Shown: positions 55,201 through 63,075, counted from the stretch's first letter. The stretch: 64,000 nucleotides of DNA from Paenibacillus antri (GCF_005765165.1 NZ_VCIW01000008.1:62001-126000), one strand, 5' to 3'. The notes: generated from the sequence alone by a model not told the origin. Numbers and translations: made by a program.

Positions 55201-56692
55201 TCACCGTCGCACCCGCGGGCACGTTTGCGACCGTTACCTCGTTGGTTGTTGCGTTCGCTTGAATGTCGTTCGTCAACGGCGCCGCTGTCGTTTCCTGCAC
55301 GGCCGTTACCGAAATTTTCTCGCTTTCGCTCTTACCCACTTCGGTAATCGACACCTTAAGCTCCGTGCCGACCGTCAATGCGACGATCGGCACCGGAACG
55401 CTTGCAACCTCGGACCCGCCGTTCGTCGCCGTACCGAGTTCCGTTACGCCGTCTGCCGCGTACACCTTCACCGTCGCTCCGGCCGGCACATTCACAACCG
55501 TGACGATATCCGTCGTAGCATTGGCTTTCAAATCTTCAGGTGCAGGGGCTGCGCTGCCGCTGGCACCTTTATCAGGAATATCTTCGAGCAGTTTCTCTTC
55601 GCTCTCAGGATCGATCTTCGATCCTCCCGTCGGGTATGTAAGAACTACTTTTTTCGTAGTCGCCGGTACTTTAATGTATTTCCCCGTCTCGCCATCCCCG
55701 AACGTTAGAGTCCCGTCTCGGACGCTGGTACCTGACTCATCCATTGCACCCCACTTTACTGTAACGGTACCGTCGCTTCCGTCTTGGCGTTCCACGTAAA
55801 TCTCGTACTCGCCATCGTCCTGCAATTCTTTCTCGATGATATTGTATTCTCCAGGCTTCGCAGGGCGGTCATTCATACTGTCCGCTTTTATGAAAACGTT
55901 GGAGTCGAGTGTATTATCCATGCCATCTGCGATTGCTAGTTTAATATGGTTTACTTGACCGCTATTCACCGGAACGGACACGGACATAACGACGGTCAAT
56001 CCGTCCATTTGAATGTCCAACAACTCGCTTTCCGTAAGTTCGTCCAAGTCATTGTTAATAAAGTATTCTTCATTAACTGGATCGGACTGGTCATTACCAC
56101 CGTTAACGGTATTAATAGATACCGCCGTGTCCGTCCCAGGGATTAATGCCCTATTCATATCGTTCACGAAGAAAGCAAATACATCGTTATAATCCGAATT
56201 CGCATATTCGTTATACTCTTCTGAAGAAAAAACGTATTGGAAGGAAATGTTATCCCCGTTTGGAATAAAGTCGAATTCCAAGATCGCTGCGTCGTATGTT
56301 TCCCTGCTCGCAAGATCTGTTAACTCCTGATCCCCATTCGTACCGTGTGACACGGATATACCCGGATCATCATTCGGACCTGCAACATTCACCGCATTGC
56401 CAGTGCTTAAAATGATCCCGCTCGCGAAGCCAACGGAATCCGCCCCTCCTACGAACGTACCGAATGCGGCCTCTTTGCCGATTAACGTAACATTCGAATA
56501 CGTAATACCGCTCCCCACGATAGTTTCTACCAATTGCTCCGCATCCTCAGCGTTAGCCAGTGGAGTTACCGAAATTCCTCCGGCCGCTTCCGCGGATGGA
56601 GCAACAGGGAAGAACGAAACGAATAACGAAAAAATGATCAAGCCGACCAAACTTGTCCTTTTCTTTCTCCTAATACTACTGAAATCCATCAT
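49202..56692 (-). CDS. giant SLH-anchored repeat protein with choice-of-anchor L domain
   Basis: The 2496-residue surface protein starts at ATG 56692 (or 56689, better spaced from GGAGG). It has a signal peptide ending near SAEAA and a choice-of-anchor L domain (about 40-275, with YVFSSEEYNEYANSDYND and VFAFFVNDMN). About 15 beta-sandwich modules of roughly 90 residues follow; ten of them are nearly identical and read QANATTNEVTVANVPAGATV. Then come an Ig-like domain (NVAWTSSKPDVVTIP) and two domains with repeated VPLDAAQ/VELPTTSVEMLA-type patterns. Three SLH domains lie at the C-terminus (GYPDGEFKPGREVTRAEMAA, GPDGNFRPDEMVTRAEMAQ, GYEDGDFRPNRSLTRAEAV). It should be fixed to the cell wall polymer and project as a long fibre for adhesion or matrix building. 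No ligand can be named. Confidence 0.93.
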   Translation of the reverse strand: MMDFSSIRRKKRTSLVGLIIFSLFVSFFPVAPSAEAAGGISVTPLANAEDAEQLVETIVGSGITYSNVTLIGKEAAFGTFVGGADSVGFASGIILSTGNAVNVAGPNDDPGISVSHGTNGDQELTDLASRETYDAAILEFDFIPNGDNISFQYVFSSEEYNEYANSDYNDVFAFFVNDMNRALIPGTDTAVSINTVNGGNDQSDPVNEEYFINNDLDELTESELLDIQMDGLTVVMSVSVPVNSGQVNHIKLAIADGMDNTLDSNVFIKADSMNDRPAKPGEYNIIEKELQDDGEYEIYVERQDGSDGTVTVKWGAMDESGTSVRDGTLTFGDGETGKYIKVPATTKKVVLTYPTGGSKIDPESEEKLLEDIPDKGASGSAAPAPEDLKANATTDIVTVVNVPAGATVKVYAADGVTELGTATNGGSEVASVPVPIVALTVGTELKVSITEVGKSESEKISVTAVQETTAAPLTNDIQANATTNEVTVANVPAGATVKVYAEDGVTVIGTATNNGGTTGQVTVTLNVDLVNGDKVKVTVKEANKNESTPVTAAATQEPSTAPSANDVQANATTNEVTVANVPAGATVRVYAADGETVIGTATNNGGTTGPVTVTLNTDLVNGDKVKVTITEANKNESTQVTVTATQEPSTVPSANDIQANATTNEVTVANVPAGATVKLYAEDGVTVIGTATNTGGTSGPVTVTLNSDLANGDEVKVTITETNKNESASVTATATQEPSTAPSANDIQANATTNEVMVANVPAGATVKVYAEDGVTVLGTATNTGGTSGPVTVTLSTDLVNGDEVKVTVKETNKNESASVTATAKQDPSTAPSANDIQANATTNEVTVANVPAGATVKVYAVDGLTVIGTAANTGGTPGPVTVTLNTDLANGDEAKVTITEANKNESASVTVTAVQESSTAPSANDVQANATTNEVMVANVPAGATVKVYAEDGVTVIGTATNNGATTGQVTVTLNTDLANGDKVKVTVKEVNKNESTPVMVTAVQEPSTAPSANDVQANATTNEVTVANVPAGATVKVYAADGETVIGTATNTGGTSGPVTLNVDLANGDEVKVAITEANKNESTPVTVTATQESSTAPSANDIQANATTNEVTVANVPAGATVKVYAVDGLTVIGTAANTGGTPGPVTVTLNTDLANGDEAKVTITEANKNESASVTVTAVQESSTAPSANDIQANATTNEVTVANVPAGATVKVYAADGETVIGTATNNGGTTGPVTVTLNVDLANGDEVKVTVKEANKNESTPATVTAVQEPSTAPSANDVQANATTNEVTVANVPAGATVKVYAEDGVTALGTATNTGGTAGPVIVTLSTDLANNDLLKVTLAFPDKNESVPVDIIAFQEKSVWPAGAFVKANATTDQVSVHNIPVGWIVSVYGLNGLPALGTAVQTGGAQDTVTVSVYGLRKYDVIRVTVTQNEKDESDPVEAIATQDQSAAPTADQVRASSSLKQVFVNRVPGGTIASVYDAETMQLLGSNANAESSESMVTVTMAVYEVPSGAKLHVTMTETEKDESNPLTVFADMDPSPDVRREQVTIHPERNEIVVKQVPAGATIVVYDENGNEIYRETNNGMEATDLTVGGFTPAITPGKRVGIAAIHKDYSPSTTLSLTVPLQLGTITADALNGTVTVRDVPAGTTVTVYYAEGRKIGEAENNGTNSGPVVVKLQGNLNDGDILHVTTRAVNGLESDPIEVKASVTDDQALNEAARQLRIEYTEGDTWESVTSSVFLATVGAYNTNVAWTSSKPDVVTIPQTGDSTITTSVHRQAKNESVILTAVLTKNGKQKIRTFLLVIKPVGGTKQEDTGYTRNVEVKDQTDAATSVPVTRINVVYADNSTSKIDKVVLTPDRAAAVVANAGATGNVSTIVIDELPGDEADEVAVELPTTSVEMLADNAFALNVETVYGTISLDAAELSKLNASGTDLFFRLVPIKQETEQEQIRNAVPQQYQMLGRTLEVETNYSGYETKLMIPFLKNGIDPSRIVLNRVKVYIEHSDGEKVIQQGTVVYNANGTPVGIEVTIHKFSTFTIVQDQTTEPTPAPGPKTETVEAAVESGSNSAKISVIRTEKPDGSKKDELTLTRTHAEEAMQRAVDAGMKEVLISIPDKNDHVSETNVTVPLDAAQRLGEANVQLIVDAAGVRAKLPEATLRHAKQDILLRFLPVKDQSKQDEVWERTVANEEVSERANGLVVQRIGRTIRLETNLNQPMTVVVPLADDMTESVIKQLAVFIESNGSAALATGRFVDLGNDRFGIEVEVTGSASFTLIQFAASGKTSSHSAYIQGYPDGEFKPGREVTRAEMAALFARNLGGKGYTFMPGASFYDVSADHWAAQAIEVVKAAGLMIGGPDGNFRPDEMVTRAEMAQMSARLKSMKYESSKRTSDNFADVGEHWAAGAIDAVQTAGVMKGYEDGDFRPNRSLTRAEAVTAINRLFERGPLFGVVTPTWADVPTSHWAFRDIEEASGNHSFTLRPEGGEQKVE
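52575..55275 (-). repeat. array of ten ~270-bp intragenic tandem repeats
   Basis: Counting the recurring junction (plus-strand TCGTTCG) at about 55268, 54998, 54728, 54458, 54188, 53918, 53648, 53384, 53114 and 52844, units are 270 bp except one of 264 bp (two codons lost). Copies are highly similar; a stretch of about 285 bp at 53113 and 53917 reads the same in both, 804 bp apart. Recent unequal recombination or gene conversion is likely, and copy number may vary between strains or be misassembled. Confidence 0.9.
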
Positions 56693-56926
56693 TCAACCTC
56701 CAGCTCATAGAATTACTAGTTCATTAGTCGCACGACCTTCGTTGCAAATAATCCCATATATCACCAATGATATATTCTGAAAAAGAGTAAAGCACGTTCA
56801 TTTGACGCGCGCCAATTGTCGATTTTTGACACAAAATAGAAAAAAATGTATGACTTTTATACTTGCCTTTTTAAACGAGGTCTGTTTCCATTTCTGCGAT
56901 CGGAATGACCGATTCACCTGACAACA

Positions 56927-56966
56927 GAAAAAATCCCGGAACCCTCTTAGTAGAAGGTTCCGGGAT
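56927..56966 (-). terminator. rho-independent terminator after ABC-2 permease operon
   Basis: A perfect 11-bp stem (56933-56943 with 56956-56966) and 12-nt loop is followed on the minus strand by six T residues, just below the stop at 56969. The region 56693-56926 holds the promoter of the SLH protein gene and no other gene. Confidence 0.92.
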
Positions 56967-56968
56967 GC

Positions 56969-58075
56969 TTACCCGCGCCCGCGGCGCTCGATCAGATTAA
57001 TGCCGACGCCCATGCACGCGACGCCGATCAGCAGCAAATACGACACCGGCCGCAGCAGCTCCGACCACGTGTATCCGTGGTAAGCGACGCCCTTGAGCGC
57101 CTCCATCCCGTACGTGACCGGGATGACCTTGGCCAAGGCGAGCAGCGCCGGGTTGGTCACGATCTCGATCGGCCAATACGCGCCGCCGATCATCGCCGAG
57201 CTCACCGCGACGATCGGGATGAGCACCGCCATCTGCTGCGGCGTCTGCACCAAGCCCGCGAGCAGCAGGCCGAGCGCCACGACCGCGAACGTGTAGACGC
57301 CGATCAAGAGAAGCAGCGTGGCGAAGCTGTCACCGACCGGGAAGCCGAAGACGTAGCGGAACAAGACGAACACGATGGCGATCTGCGCGTACCCGGCGAT
57401 GAAGCTGTTGACGAGATGACCGATGTACATCGACGTCTTGGACACCGGCGACAGGATGACGCGGTCCCAGACGCCGCTTTTCTTCTCCTCGAGCAGCGCG
57501 TTGACCGAGTAAGCCACCGTGAAAATCGAGAAGAACAAGGCGAATCCGAACAGCGCTTGCACCCTCGCGTCGTACTTGAAATCTTCTTCCGTCGCCACCT
57601 CCGACGACGCGACGCGCAGCGCCGGGGCGGCCAAGCGCTCCTCGAGCTCGCCGCGAATCGACGCGCCGCCCGACGACGCCTCCGCCGCGCGAATCGTCAG
57701 CTCCTCCTCGTACACCGTCCGAACGTAATGAGCTAGCGCCTGGAGGTTAGCGCTGTCGTCGACGGCCGCCACGATCCGATAATCGTCCGGCAGCAGCCGC
57801 AGAGCGAATTCGGCCTTCCCTTCGGTGACGCGCTCCTTCGCTTCCGCCTCAGGCGTGAGCGCGAACTCGAACGTCTCCGACCGGTTCAGCCGCTCGAGCC
57901 AAGCTTCGGCGTCGTCGGCCGACAGCGCCGGATCATGGAACGCATACACGGGCACGCTGGTAACCGCGTTCGCCCCCATCGCCACCGTAAACAGAACGGT
58001 CATGACGATCATTAACAGCATCGTGGCGGGGTTTCGCTTCATCTGTTGAAGCTGCACCTTCAATATGGCAAACAT
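56969..58075 (-). CDS. ABC-2 permease, LnrN-like
   Basis: The 368-residue permease has one N-terminal helix (MLLMIVMTVLFTVAMGANAV), an extracellular domain of about 150 residues, and five helices in the C-terminal half, including KKSGVWDRVILSPVSKTSMYIGH, the ABC2_membrane_3-type signature. It follows another ABC-2 permease by 3 bp and closes the operon. Length and order match LnrN of the linearmycin exporter LnrLMN in B. subtilis. Export of amphipathic antibiotics is a reasonable inference. Confidence 0.9.
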   Translation of the reverse strand: MFAILKVQLQQMKRNPATMLLMIVMTVLFTVAMGANAVTSVPVYAFHDPALSADDAEAWLERLNRSETFEFALTPEAEAKERVTEGKAEFALRLLPDDYRIVAAVDDSANLQALAHYVRTVYEEELTIRAAEASSGGASIRGELEERLAAPALRVASSEVATEEDFKYDARVQALFGFALFFSIFTVAYSVNALLEEKKSGVWDRVILSPVSKTSMYIGHLVNSFIAGYAQIAIVFVLFRYVFGFPVGDSFATLLLLIGVYTFAVVALGLLLAGLVQTPQQMAVLIPIVAVSSAMIGGAYWPIEIVTNPALLALAKVIPVTYGMEALKGVAYHGYTWSELLRPVSYLLLIGVACMGVGINLIERRGRG

Positions 58076-58078
58076 CGC

Positions 58079-59356
58079 TCAGCCGTCCCTCCTCTTCGGA
58101 AACATCCATACGGCGGCCGCCGCGAAGACGACGGCCATCCCGAGCAGCCGGTATACGTCATCCATCCAGCGGGCGGAATCGGCTCCTTGCAGCATCTGCA
58201 GGTACGAGGACAGCGCGGCGCCGTTCGGCGTCCATCCGCCGAGCGCGTTCAGCCAATCCGACATCTGCGCGGTCGGGAAGAAGCTGCCGCCGAGGAAGGC
58301 CAACAAGGACACCATCATGCCGGAAAATAAATCCGTCGCCGTCCCCGTCTGCAGCCGGTAATTCATCGCCGTCAGCAGCGCGGCCAGCCCGCCGACGCAG
58401 ACGGCCGCCGCCGCGCTGATCAAGGCGAGACCCGCCCAGAACCGCGGCGGCTGCCCCGCGAACGATTGGAAAATGAGACTCGACAGCAGGAAGAGCACCG
58501 CCAGTTGCAGGAAGGCTAGCATCGCGCCCGACGCGATCTTCCCGCCGAGGAAGCGAAGCGGATGCGCGCCGGCGATGATCATCCGGTCGAACGTGTACTG
58601 CCGCTTCTCCAGGAAGGCGCGGCCGGCCGTCGACGAAGCGACGTACAGCACGAACATGACGGCCATCCCGATCGTGTAATATTGCAGTGAATTCACAGTC
58701 TTATACCGAGACACGGACTCGACGCCGCCCGCGGCCGTCGCGGCCGCCGGAGCGTCCGTCGCGTCGGGAGCGGCGCCGGACGTCTGTCCCAACGCCGTCT
58801 GGAAATTCACCGAGCGGACGAACCCGTCCACGATGTCCCGGATGACGCCCGCCCGCAGCGGCGACGACTCGGACGCTTCCAGCTCCAGCGTCGCCCCATC
58901 TCCGCGCTCGAGCAGCATCTTCCTTAGCGTATCGTACGTGAAGTTCGGCGGGATGCGCACGATCGCGTTCGCCTCGTCCCGTTCCAGCGCCGTCCGAGCG
59001 GCTTCCAGCTCCATCTCGGATACGGCCAGCAGCTCGGACAACGCTTCGCTCTCAAGCATGTCCCGCAGCAGCCGCTGCGGCCGCACCTCTTCGGAGGCGG
59101 CGAGCAGCGCGGTCTTGGCGTCTTCCGGGAGCGGCGCGGACCGAACCTCCTCCTGGAAACGCGCCAAACCTTCCGCTTCGTCTTCCTCGTCGACGACGAC
59201 GACGCCCATATCCAAGGTCGGCGCCGTCGCGTTAATCATGTCGCCGAGCGCGAAGCCCAGTATGGCGATCAGCACGAACGGCATCAGGATCAGAATCGCG
59301 AGTTCCTTCCGGTCGCGAAGGATCAACAGCACGTCTTTCTTTAGAAACGGTGTCAA
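58079..59356 (-). CDS. ABC-2 permease, LnrM-like
   Basis: The 425-residue permease has an N-terminal helix (LAILILMPFVLIAILGFALG), a long extracytoplasmic domain with an Ala/Thr-rich insert (TDAPAAATAAGG) and five C-terminal helices, including YTFDRMIIAGAHPLRFLGGKI. It lies 12 bp after the ATPase gene. It pairs with the next permease as a heterodimer, as LnrM does with LnrN. The insert makes it slightly longer than usual. Confidence 0.9.
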   Translation of the reverse strand: MTPFLKKDVLLILRDRKELAILILMPFVLIAILGFALGDMINATAPTLDMGVVVVDEEDEAEGLARFQEEVRSAPLPEDAKTALLAASEEVRPQRLLRDMLESEALSELLAVSEMELEAARTALERDEANAIVRIPPNFTYDTLRKMLLERGDGATLELEASESSPLRAGVIRDIVDGFVRSVNFQTALGQTSGAAPDATDAPAAATAAGGVESVSRYKTVNSLQYYTIGMAVMFVLYVASSTAGRAFLEKRQYTFDRMIIAGAHPLRFLGGKIASGAMLAFLQLAVLFLLSSLIFQSFAGQPPRFWAGLALISAAAAVCVGGLAALLTAMNYRLQTGTATDLFSGMMVSLLAFLGGSFFPTAQMSDWLNALGGWTPNGAALSSYLQMLQGADSARWMDDVYRLLGMAVVFAAAAVWMFPKRRDG

Positions 59357-59368
59357 TCGTCCTCCCCC

Positions 59369-60301
59369 CTAATCTCTCAATTTACGTCCGGTCAGATGCA
59401 AGAACACGTCTTCGAGGCTCGGCTTCTGCACGTTCAAGTTCACGATCTGCGCGCCGTGCTTCTCCGCCGCCTGGAACAGGCGGCCCAGCAGCTTGCTTTG
59501 CTTCGGCACGATCAGCTTCAGCCCTTGGTCCGCCTCCGCGACCTGCCGAATGCCTTCGGCGCTCCGCAGCTCCTCCGCCAGCGCGGGGCACGGCTCCTCC
59601 AGTTGCAGGAAGATGGTGTCCTCCGAAGACAAGATGCTCTTCAGCTCGTCTTTGCGTCCGGAAGCGATCACCTTGCCGTGGTCCATAATGTACACGCGGT
59701 CGCACAGCTGCTCCACTTCTTCCATGTAATGGCTCGTGTAGAGCACCGTCATCCGCTTCTCCCGATTGAGCAGCCGCACCGTCTCCAAGATGTAATTCCG
59801 CGACTGCGGGTCGATGCCGACCGTCGGTTCGTCCATGATAACGATCTTCGGCTGATGCAAGAGAGCGGCGGCGATGTTAATCCGGCGCTTCATCCCGCCC
59901 GAATACGTCTTGATGCGCTCCTTCTTGCGCTCGCTGAGGCCCACCAGCTCCAGCGATTCTTCTACGGCGAGGTCGAGCGCCTTGCCTCGCAACCCGTAGA
60001 TTCGTCCGAAAAACTGCAAATTTTCGAGCGCGCTCAGTTCCTCGTATAGGGCGATCTCCTGCGGCACGACGCCGAGGACGCCTCGAATGTGCTTCGGATC
60101 TTGGACCACGCTCCGCCCGTCCAGCTTCACGTCTCCCGACGTCGGGCGCAGCAAGGTGGAGATCATCGAGATCGTCGTCGATTTTCCGGCCCCGTTCGGA
60201 CCGAGCAGACCGACCGACTCGCCCGCGTCGAGATATAGATTGACATTGTCTACCGCGACATTGGTTTTATAAGTTTTGCGCAGATCGACCGTTTCCAGCA
60301 T
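59369..60301 (-). CDS. ABC transporter ATP-binding protein, LnrL-like
   Basis: The 310-residue ATPase has Walker A GPNGAGKST (34-42), the signature YSGGMKRR, Walker B IVIMDEPTVGIDP and the H-loop VLYTSHYMEEVEQL. A C-terminal DUF4162-like extension is typical of DrrA/LnrL drug exporters. It heads an operon with two ABC-2 permeases. The two-component genes upstream end at their own terminator (60345-60368), so this operon probably has its own promoter in the short gap, possibly a target of the adjacent response regulator. Confidence 0.93.
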   Translation of the reverse strand: MLETVDLRKTYKTNVAVDNVNLYLDAGESVGLLGPNGAGKSTTISMISTLLRPTSGDVKLDGRSVVQDPKHIRGVLGVVPQEIALYEELSALENLQFFGRIYGLRGKALDLAVEESLELVGLSERKKERIKTYSGGMKRRINIAAALLHQPKIVIMDEPTVGIDPQSRNYILETVRLLNREKRMTVLYTSHYMEEVEQLCDRVYIMDHGKVIASGRKDELKSILSSEDTIFLQLEEPCPALAEELRSAEGIRQVAEADQGLKLIVPKQSKLLGRLFQAAEKHGAQIVNLNVQKPSLEDVFLHLTGRKLRD

Positions 60302-60344
60302 CGTTACGTTCCTCCTAAGCGGCTATTGACTTCAATATACATAG

Positions 60345-60368
60345 AAAAAGACAGTGCTCCCACTGCCT
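60345..60368 (-). terminator. terminator between two-component and exporter operons
   Basis: An 8-bp stem (60349-60356 with 60361-60368, one G-U pair in minus-strand RNA) and 4-nt loop precedes five T residues on the minus strand. Confidence 0.85.
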
Positions 60369-60408
60369 TCGGTCATTCGTTATCGGCGCGACCATGACTT
60401 CGGTCACT

Positions 60409-61041
60409 TTATATCAAATCATGCCGGATGGCGTAAATCGCCAGCTGCGTGCGATCCCGCAGCTCCAGCTTATCCAGAACGAGGCTGATATGGTTTTTCA
60501 CCGTGCCCACGGACAGAGCCAGCTCTTCGGCGATCTCCTTATTGCTTCGGCCTTCTCCGACCCTTCGAATGATGTCGAGCTCCCTCGGCGTCAAAGACGG
60601 ATCGACCGGCTTCGTCTCCGTCTTCCCCAACAGGCGGGGCATGACCTTGGCCGCCACATGCTCCTCCAGCGACAAGCCGCCCGACAAGCAGCTTCGGATC
60701 GATCGGATGAGCGCCGCCGGATCGGCGTCCTTCAACATGTACCCGCTCGCCCCGATCTTGAGCGCTTCGAGCGCGTATTCGTCGTCGTTGAACGTCGTGA
60801 GCATCATCACCTTGCGGTCCGGCCAACGGGATACGATATGCCGGGCCGCCTCCAAGCCGTCCATCTCCGGCATCCGAATGTCCAGCACGACGAGGTCGAA
60901 CGCTTGGCGTTCGCATTGCGCGACCGCCTCTCGGCCGTTCGACGCCTCGCCGGTGACCCGAAGCTCGGGATCGGTTTCGATCATCATTTTCAAGCCGTGG
61001 CGCACTAACGTCTGGTCTTCCGCGATCAAAATCCGAATCAT
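60409..61041 (-). CDS. NarL/LuxR response regulator, LnrK-like
   Basis: The 210-residue regulator has receiver residues E8/D9, D54 (VVLDIRMPEMDG) and K104, then a LuxR helix-turn-helix (LTPRELDIIRRVGEGRSNKEIAEELALSVGTVKNHIS). Its start overlaps nothing, but the kinase stop at 61038 overlaps its ATG by 4 bp, so the pair is coupled. Genomic order with the exporter equals LnrJK-LnrLMN. It should activate the exporter operon. Confidence 0.94.
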   Translation of the reverse strand: MIRILIAEDQTLVRHGLKMMIETDPELRVTGEASNGREAVAQCERQAFDLVVLDIRMPEMDGLEAARHIVSRWPDRKVMMLTTFNDDEYALEALKIGASGYMLKDADPAALIRSIRSCLSGGLSLEEHVAAKVMPRLLGKTETKPVDPSLTPRELDIIRRVGEGRSNKEIAEELALSVGTVKNHISLVLDKLELRDRTQLAIYAIRHDLI

Positions 61042-62189
61042 CGGCCTCGCTCCTCCCCTTGCTCCAGCTTGAACGTGCCTCGCACCAGGAATTGTCCGCC
61101 CGCGCGAACGAGCGTAAGCTCGCCCCCGGCCTTCTCGATCCGCTCCCGCATCGCGGTCAGTCCGAATCCTTCGCGAACCGGCTGCTCCGGCCCGCCGTCC
61201 GCGTCGTTCGACACCTCGAACCGGAAGACGCGGCCGCCCGGCGATTCGAGCAGAATGCCGACCTTGCGCGACGCGCCGTGACGCATCGCGTTCGTCATCG
61301 CCTCCTGAATCGCGCGGTAGACGGCGATGGACGGCTCGTTCCCGAGCGGAACGGAGAGCGCGCCGTGCCGAACCGTAAATTCGACCTGCAGATAACTCTC
61401 CGCCTCCAGGTTGCGGATCAGGCGCAGCAACGCCGGAAGGCCGCCTTGCTCCTGCTCCTGCAGCGTCTTGACGGCGCGGCGCGTTTCCTCGAGGCTGTCC
61501 TGCGCGAGCCGCTTCATCTGTTCCGCGGCGGCGAGATGCTCGCCGGCCGCGTTCAGGCGGAACATCTCGATCTGCATGAGCAGCGAGGTGAGCTTATGCC
61601 CGACCGAATCGTGGATCTGCCGGGCGACGTTCGTCCGCTCCTCCGCGCGCGCCGCGTCTTCGCCGCTCTTCGCTTGCCGCTTGAGCTTGCGGTACTCGCT
61701 CAGCAGCGCCTCGAACCGGGCGCCGCCCTCCACGTTCGCCGACCGCTCGCGGCGGTACAGCGTCAGCGCGGCCGCGGCCGCAGCCGCGAACAACAACGCG
61801 AAGGCGGCGGGGAGCGCCCGCGCCGAATCGGCGGCGTCGAGCCAAGCCGACGCCGTCGCCCCCGCGGCGGCGAGCGCGCCGAACGCCGCCGCGAAACGGC
61901 CGGGAAGCCGGTACACGGCTTCCCCGGCCAAGTACGCCGCGAGGAGCAGCGCGTAGAGAGCCCCCGCGGCGCCGATGCCGGGCAGCGCGGCGACAGAGGC
62001 CAGCAGCGCGCCCGTGAGCAGCGCGAACAACGCCGCCGGCCGGCGAAAGACGAGCGGCGACGCGAAATAACACGCGAAAAACAGCGCGCAGCCCAGCGCG
62101 CCTCGAGGCGCCGCTTCCGCCCCGCCTTGCAGCAGCGCCGCCGCCCACACGGCGCCCAACCATGCCAACCAAGCCCAATACGAGCGCAT
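61038..62189 (-). CDS. membrane sensor histidine kinase, LnrJ-like
   Basis: The 383-residue kinase has about five to six very Ala-rich membrane helices (residues 1-145) with short loops and no large sensor domain, typical of intramembrane-sensing kinases. H193 lies in VARQIHDSVGHKL (HisKA_3), and the HATPase domain has EAMTNAMRHG and a G-rich end (REGFGLTAMRERI). It probably senses membrane disturbance or an amphipathic drug. Confidence 0.92.
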   Translation of the reverse strand: MRSYWAWLAWLGAVWAAALLQGGAEAAPRGALGCALFFACYFASPLVFRRPAALFALLTGALLASVAALPGIGAAGALYALLLAAYLAGEAVYRLPGRFAAAFGALAAAGATASAWLDAADSARALPAAFALLFAAAAAAALTLYRRERSANVEGGARFEALLSEYRKLKRQAKSGEDAARAEERTNVARQIHDSVGHKLTSLLMQIEMFRLNAAGEHLAAAEQMKRLAQDSLEETRRAVKTLQEQEQGGLPALLRLIRNLEAESYLQVEFTVRHGALSVPLGNEPSIAVYRAIQEAMTNAMRHGASRKVGILLESPGGRVFRFEVSNDADGGPEQPVREGFGLTAMRERIEKAGGELTLVRAGGQFLVRGTFKLEQGEERGR

Positions 62190-62268
62190 GAGCTCCGTTC
62201 ACCTACTTTATGGTTCGATATCTATTCTATTCTCTCCGCTCCTTCGCTTCTCCTGTTTCTTCCCACCC

Positions 62269-62310
62269 TTGACTTAAGTCAATGTAAGGTCGGCGGTCTC
62301 CGTCTACAAT
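62269..62310 (+). promoter_or_regulatory. 14-bp perfect palindrome and -10 before the DUF4386 gene
   Basis: TTGACTTAAGTCAA (62269-62282) is a perfect palindrome that includes a -35-like TTGACT. A TACAAT -10 lies at 62305-62310. The distance from TTGACT is too long for sigma-A; a -35 near 62282 would be needed. A regulator operator is likely. Confidence 0.5.
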
Positions 62311-62340
62311 GAATGCATGATGAACCTGGGGGGAATACGA

Positions 62341-63075
62341 ATGAATTCGGATCTGCGGGCTTCCGCGCTCGTCGCAGGGATGTCGCTGCTGGGGATGGCG
62401 ATCGCGGCCGGCTTCTCGTACGGCTACGTCCATGGAAACCTAGTAATTCCGGGGGATGCCGGAGCGACTTACGAAAATATCGCATCGTCGGCTCCGCTGT
62501 TCGCCGCCGCGCTCTTCGGTTGGCTCGTCGTCTTGATGCTCGACGTCGTTGTCGCTTGGGCGTTCTATGTGTTTCTGAAGCCGATTCGGCCCCGTCTCGC
62601 CTTGTTGGGAGCTTGGCTTCGTCTCGCGTATGCCGCGATTCTAGGCGTCGCGATCGCGTGCCTGTTCGTGTCGTCGCTCCTCGCGAGCGGCGCCGTCGAT
62701 ACGTCGTCCTTCCCGCCGGAACAGCTTCACGCGCTGACGAATTTGTTCCTGGAAGCTTTCGATTCGATCTGGTCGATGGGATTGATCGTGTTCGGCGCGC
62801 ATCTGTGGGTGACGGGCTGGGTCTCTTCCCGATCGAACCGCATTCCGAAGCTGTGGAGCATCCTGCTGCTGATCGCCGCCGTCGGTTATGCAGTCATTCA
62901 CATCGGAAACGCGTTCCTTCCTTCGTCCGATCGAATCGTGGCCGCGCTGGAGACCGTATTTATGGTCCCGATGGTCGCGGGCGAGCTCGGCTTCGGCTTG
63001 TGGCTGTTGTTCAAGGGAGGGAAGCTATCGTCCGCCCCGGCGCAGGCGCCGCCTACGGGTGGACCCGTCGCTTGA
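62341..63075 (+). CDS. DUF4386 family membrane protein
   Basis: ATG 62341 follows a run of G residues (GGGGGG) by 8 nt and is preferred to the in-frame ATG at 62317. The 244-residue protein has six membrane helices and the DUF4386 pattern (ALVAGMSLLGMAIAAGFSYG, PGDAGATYENIASS, AWAFYVFLKPIRPRLALLGAWLRLAYAAILG). Function unknown. Its last 23 bases overlap the end of the convergent Crp/Fnr gene. Confidence 0.88.
   Translation: MNSDLRASALVAGMSLLGMAIAAGFSYGYVHGNLVIPGDAGATYENIASSAPLFAAALFGWLVVLMLDVVVAWAFYVFLKPIRPRLALLGAWLRLAYAAILGVAIACLFVSSLLASGAVDTSSFPPEQLHALTNLFLEAFDSIWSMGLIVFGAHLWVTGWVSSRSNRIPKLWSILLLIAAVGYAVIHIGNAFLPSSDRIVAALETVFMVPMVAGELGFGLWLLFKGGKLSSAPAQAPPTGGPVA

Noticed and set aside
53639-55708. 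689-codon open frame on the plus strand across the SLH repeat array
   Set aside because: It is antisense to the repeats, Arg/His/Val-rich and itself periodic, as expected from the reverse of a repetitive gene with GC-rich codons.
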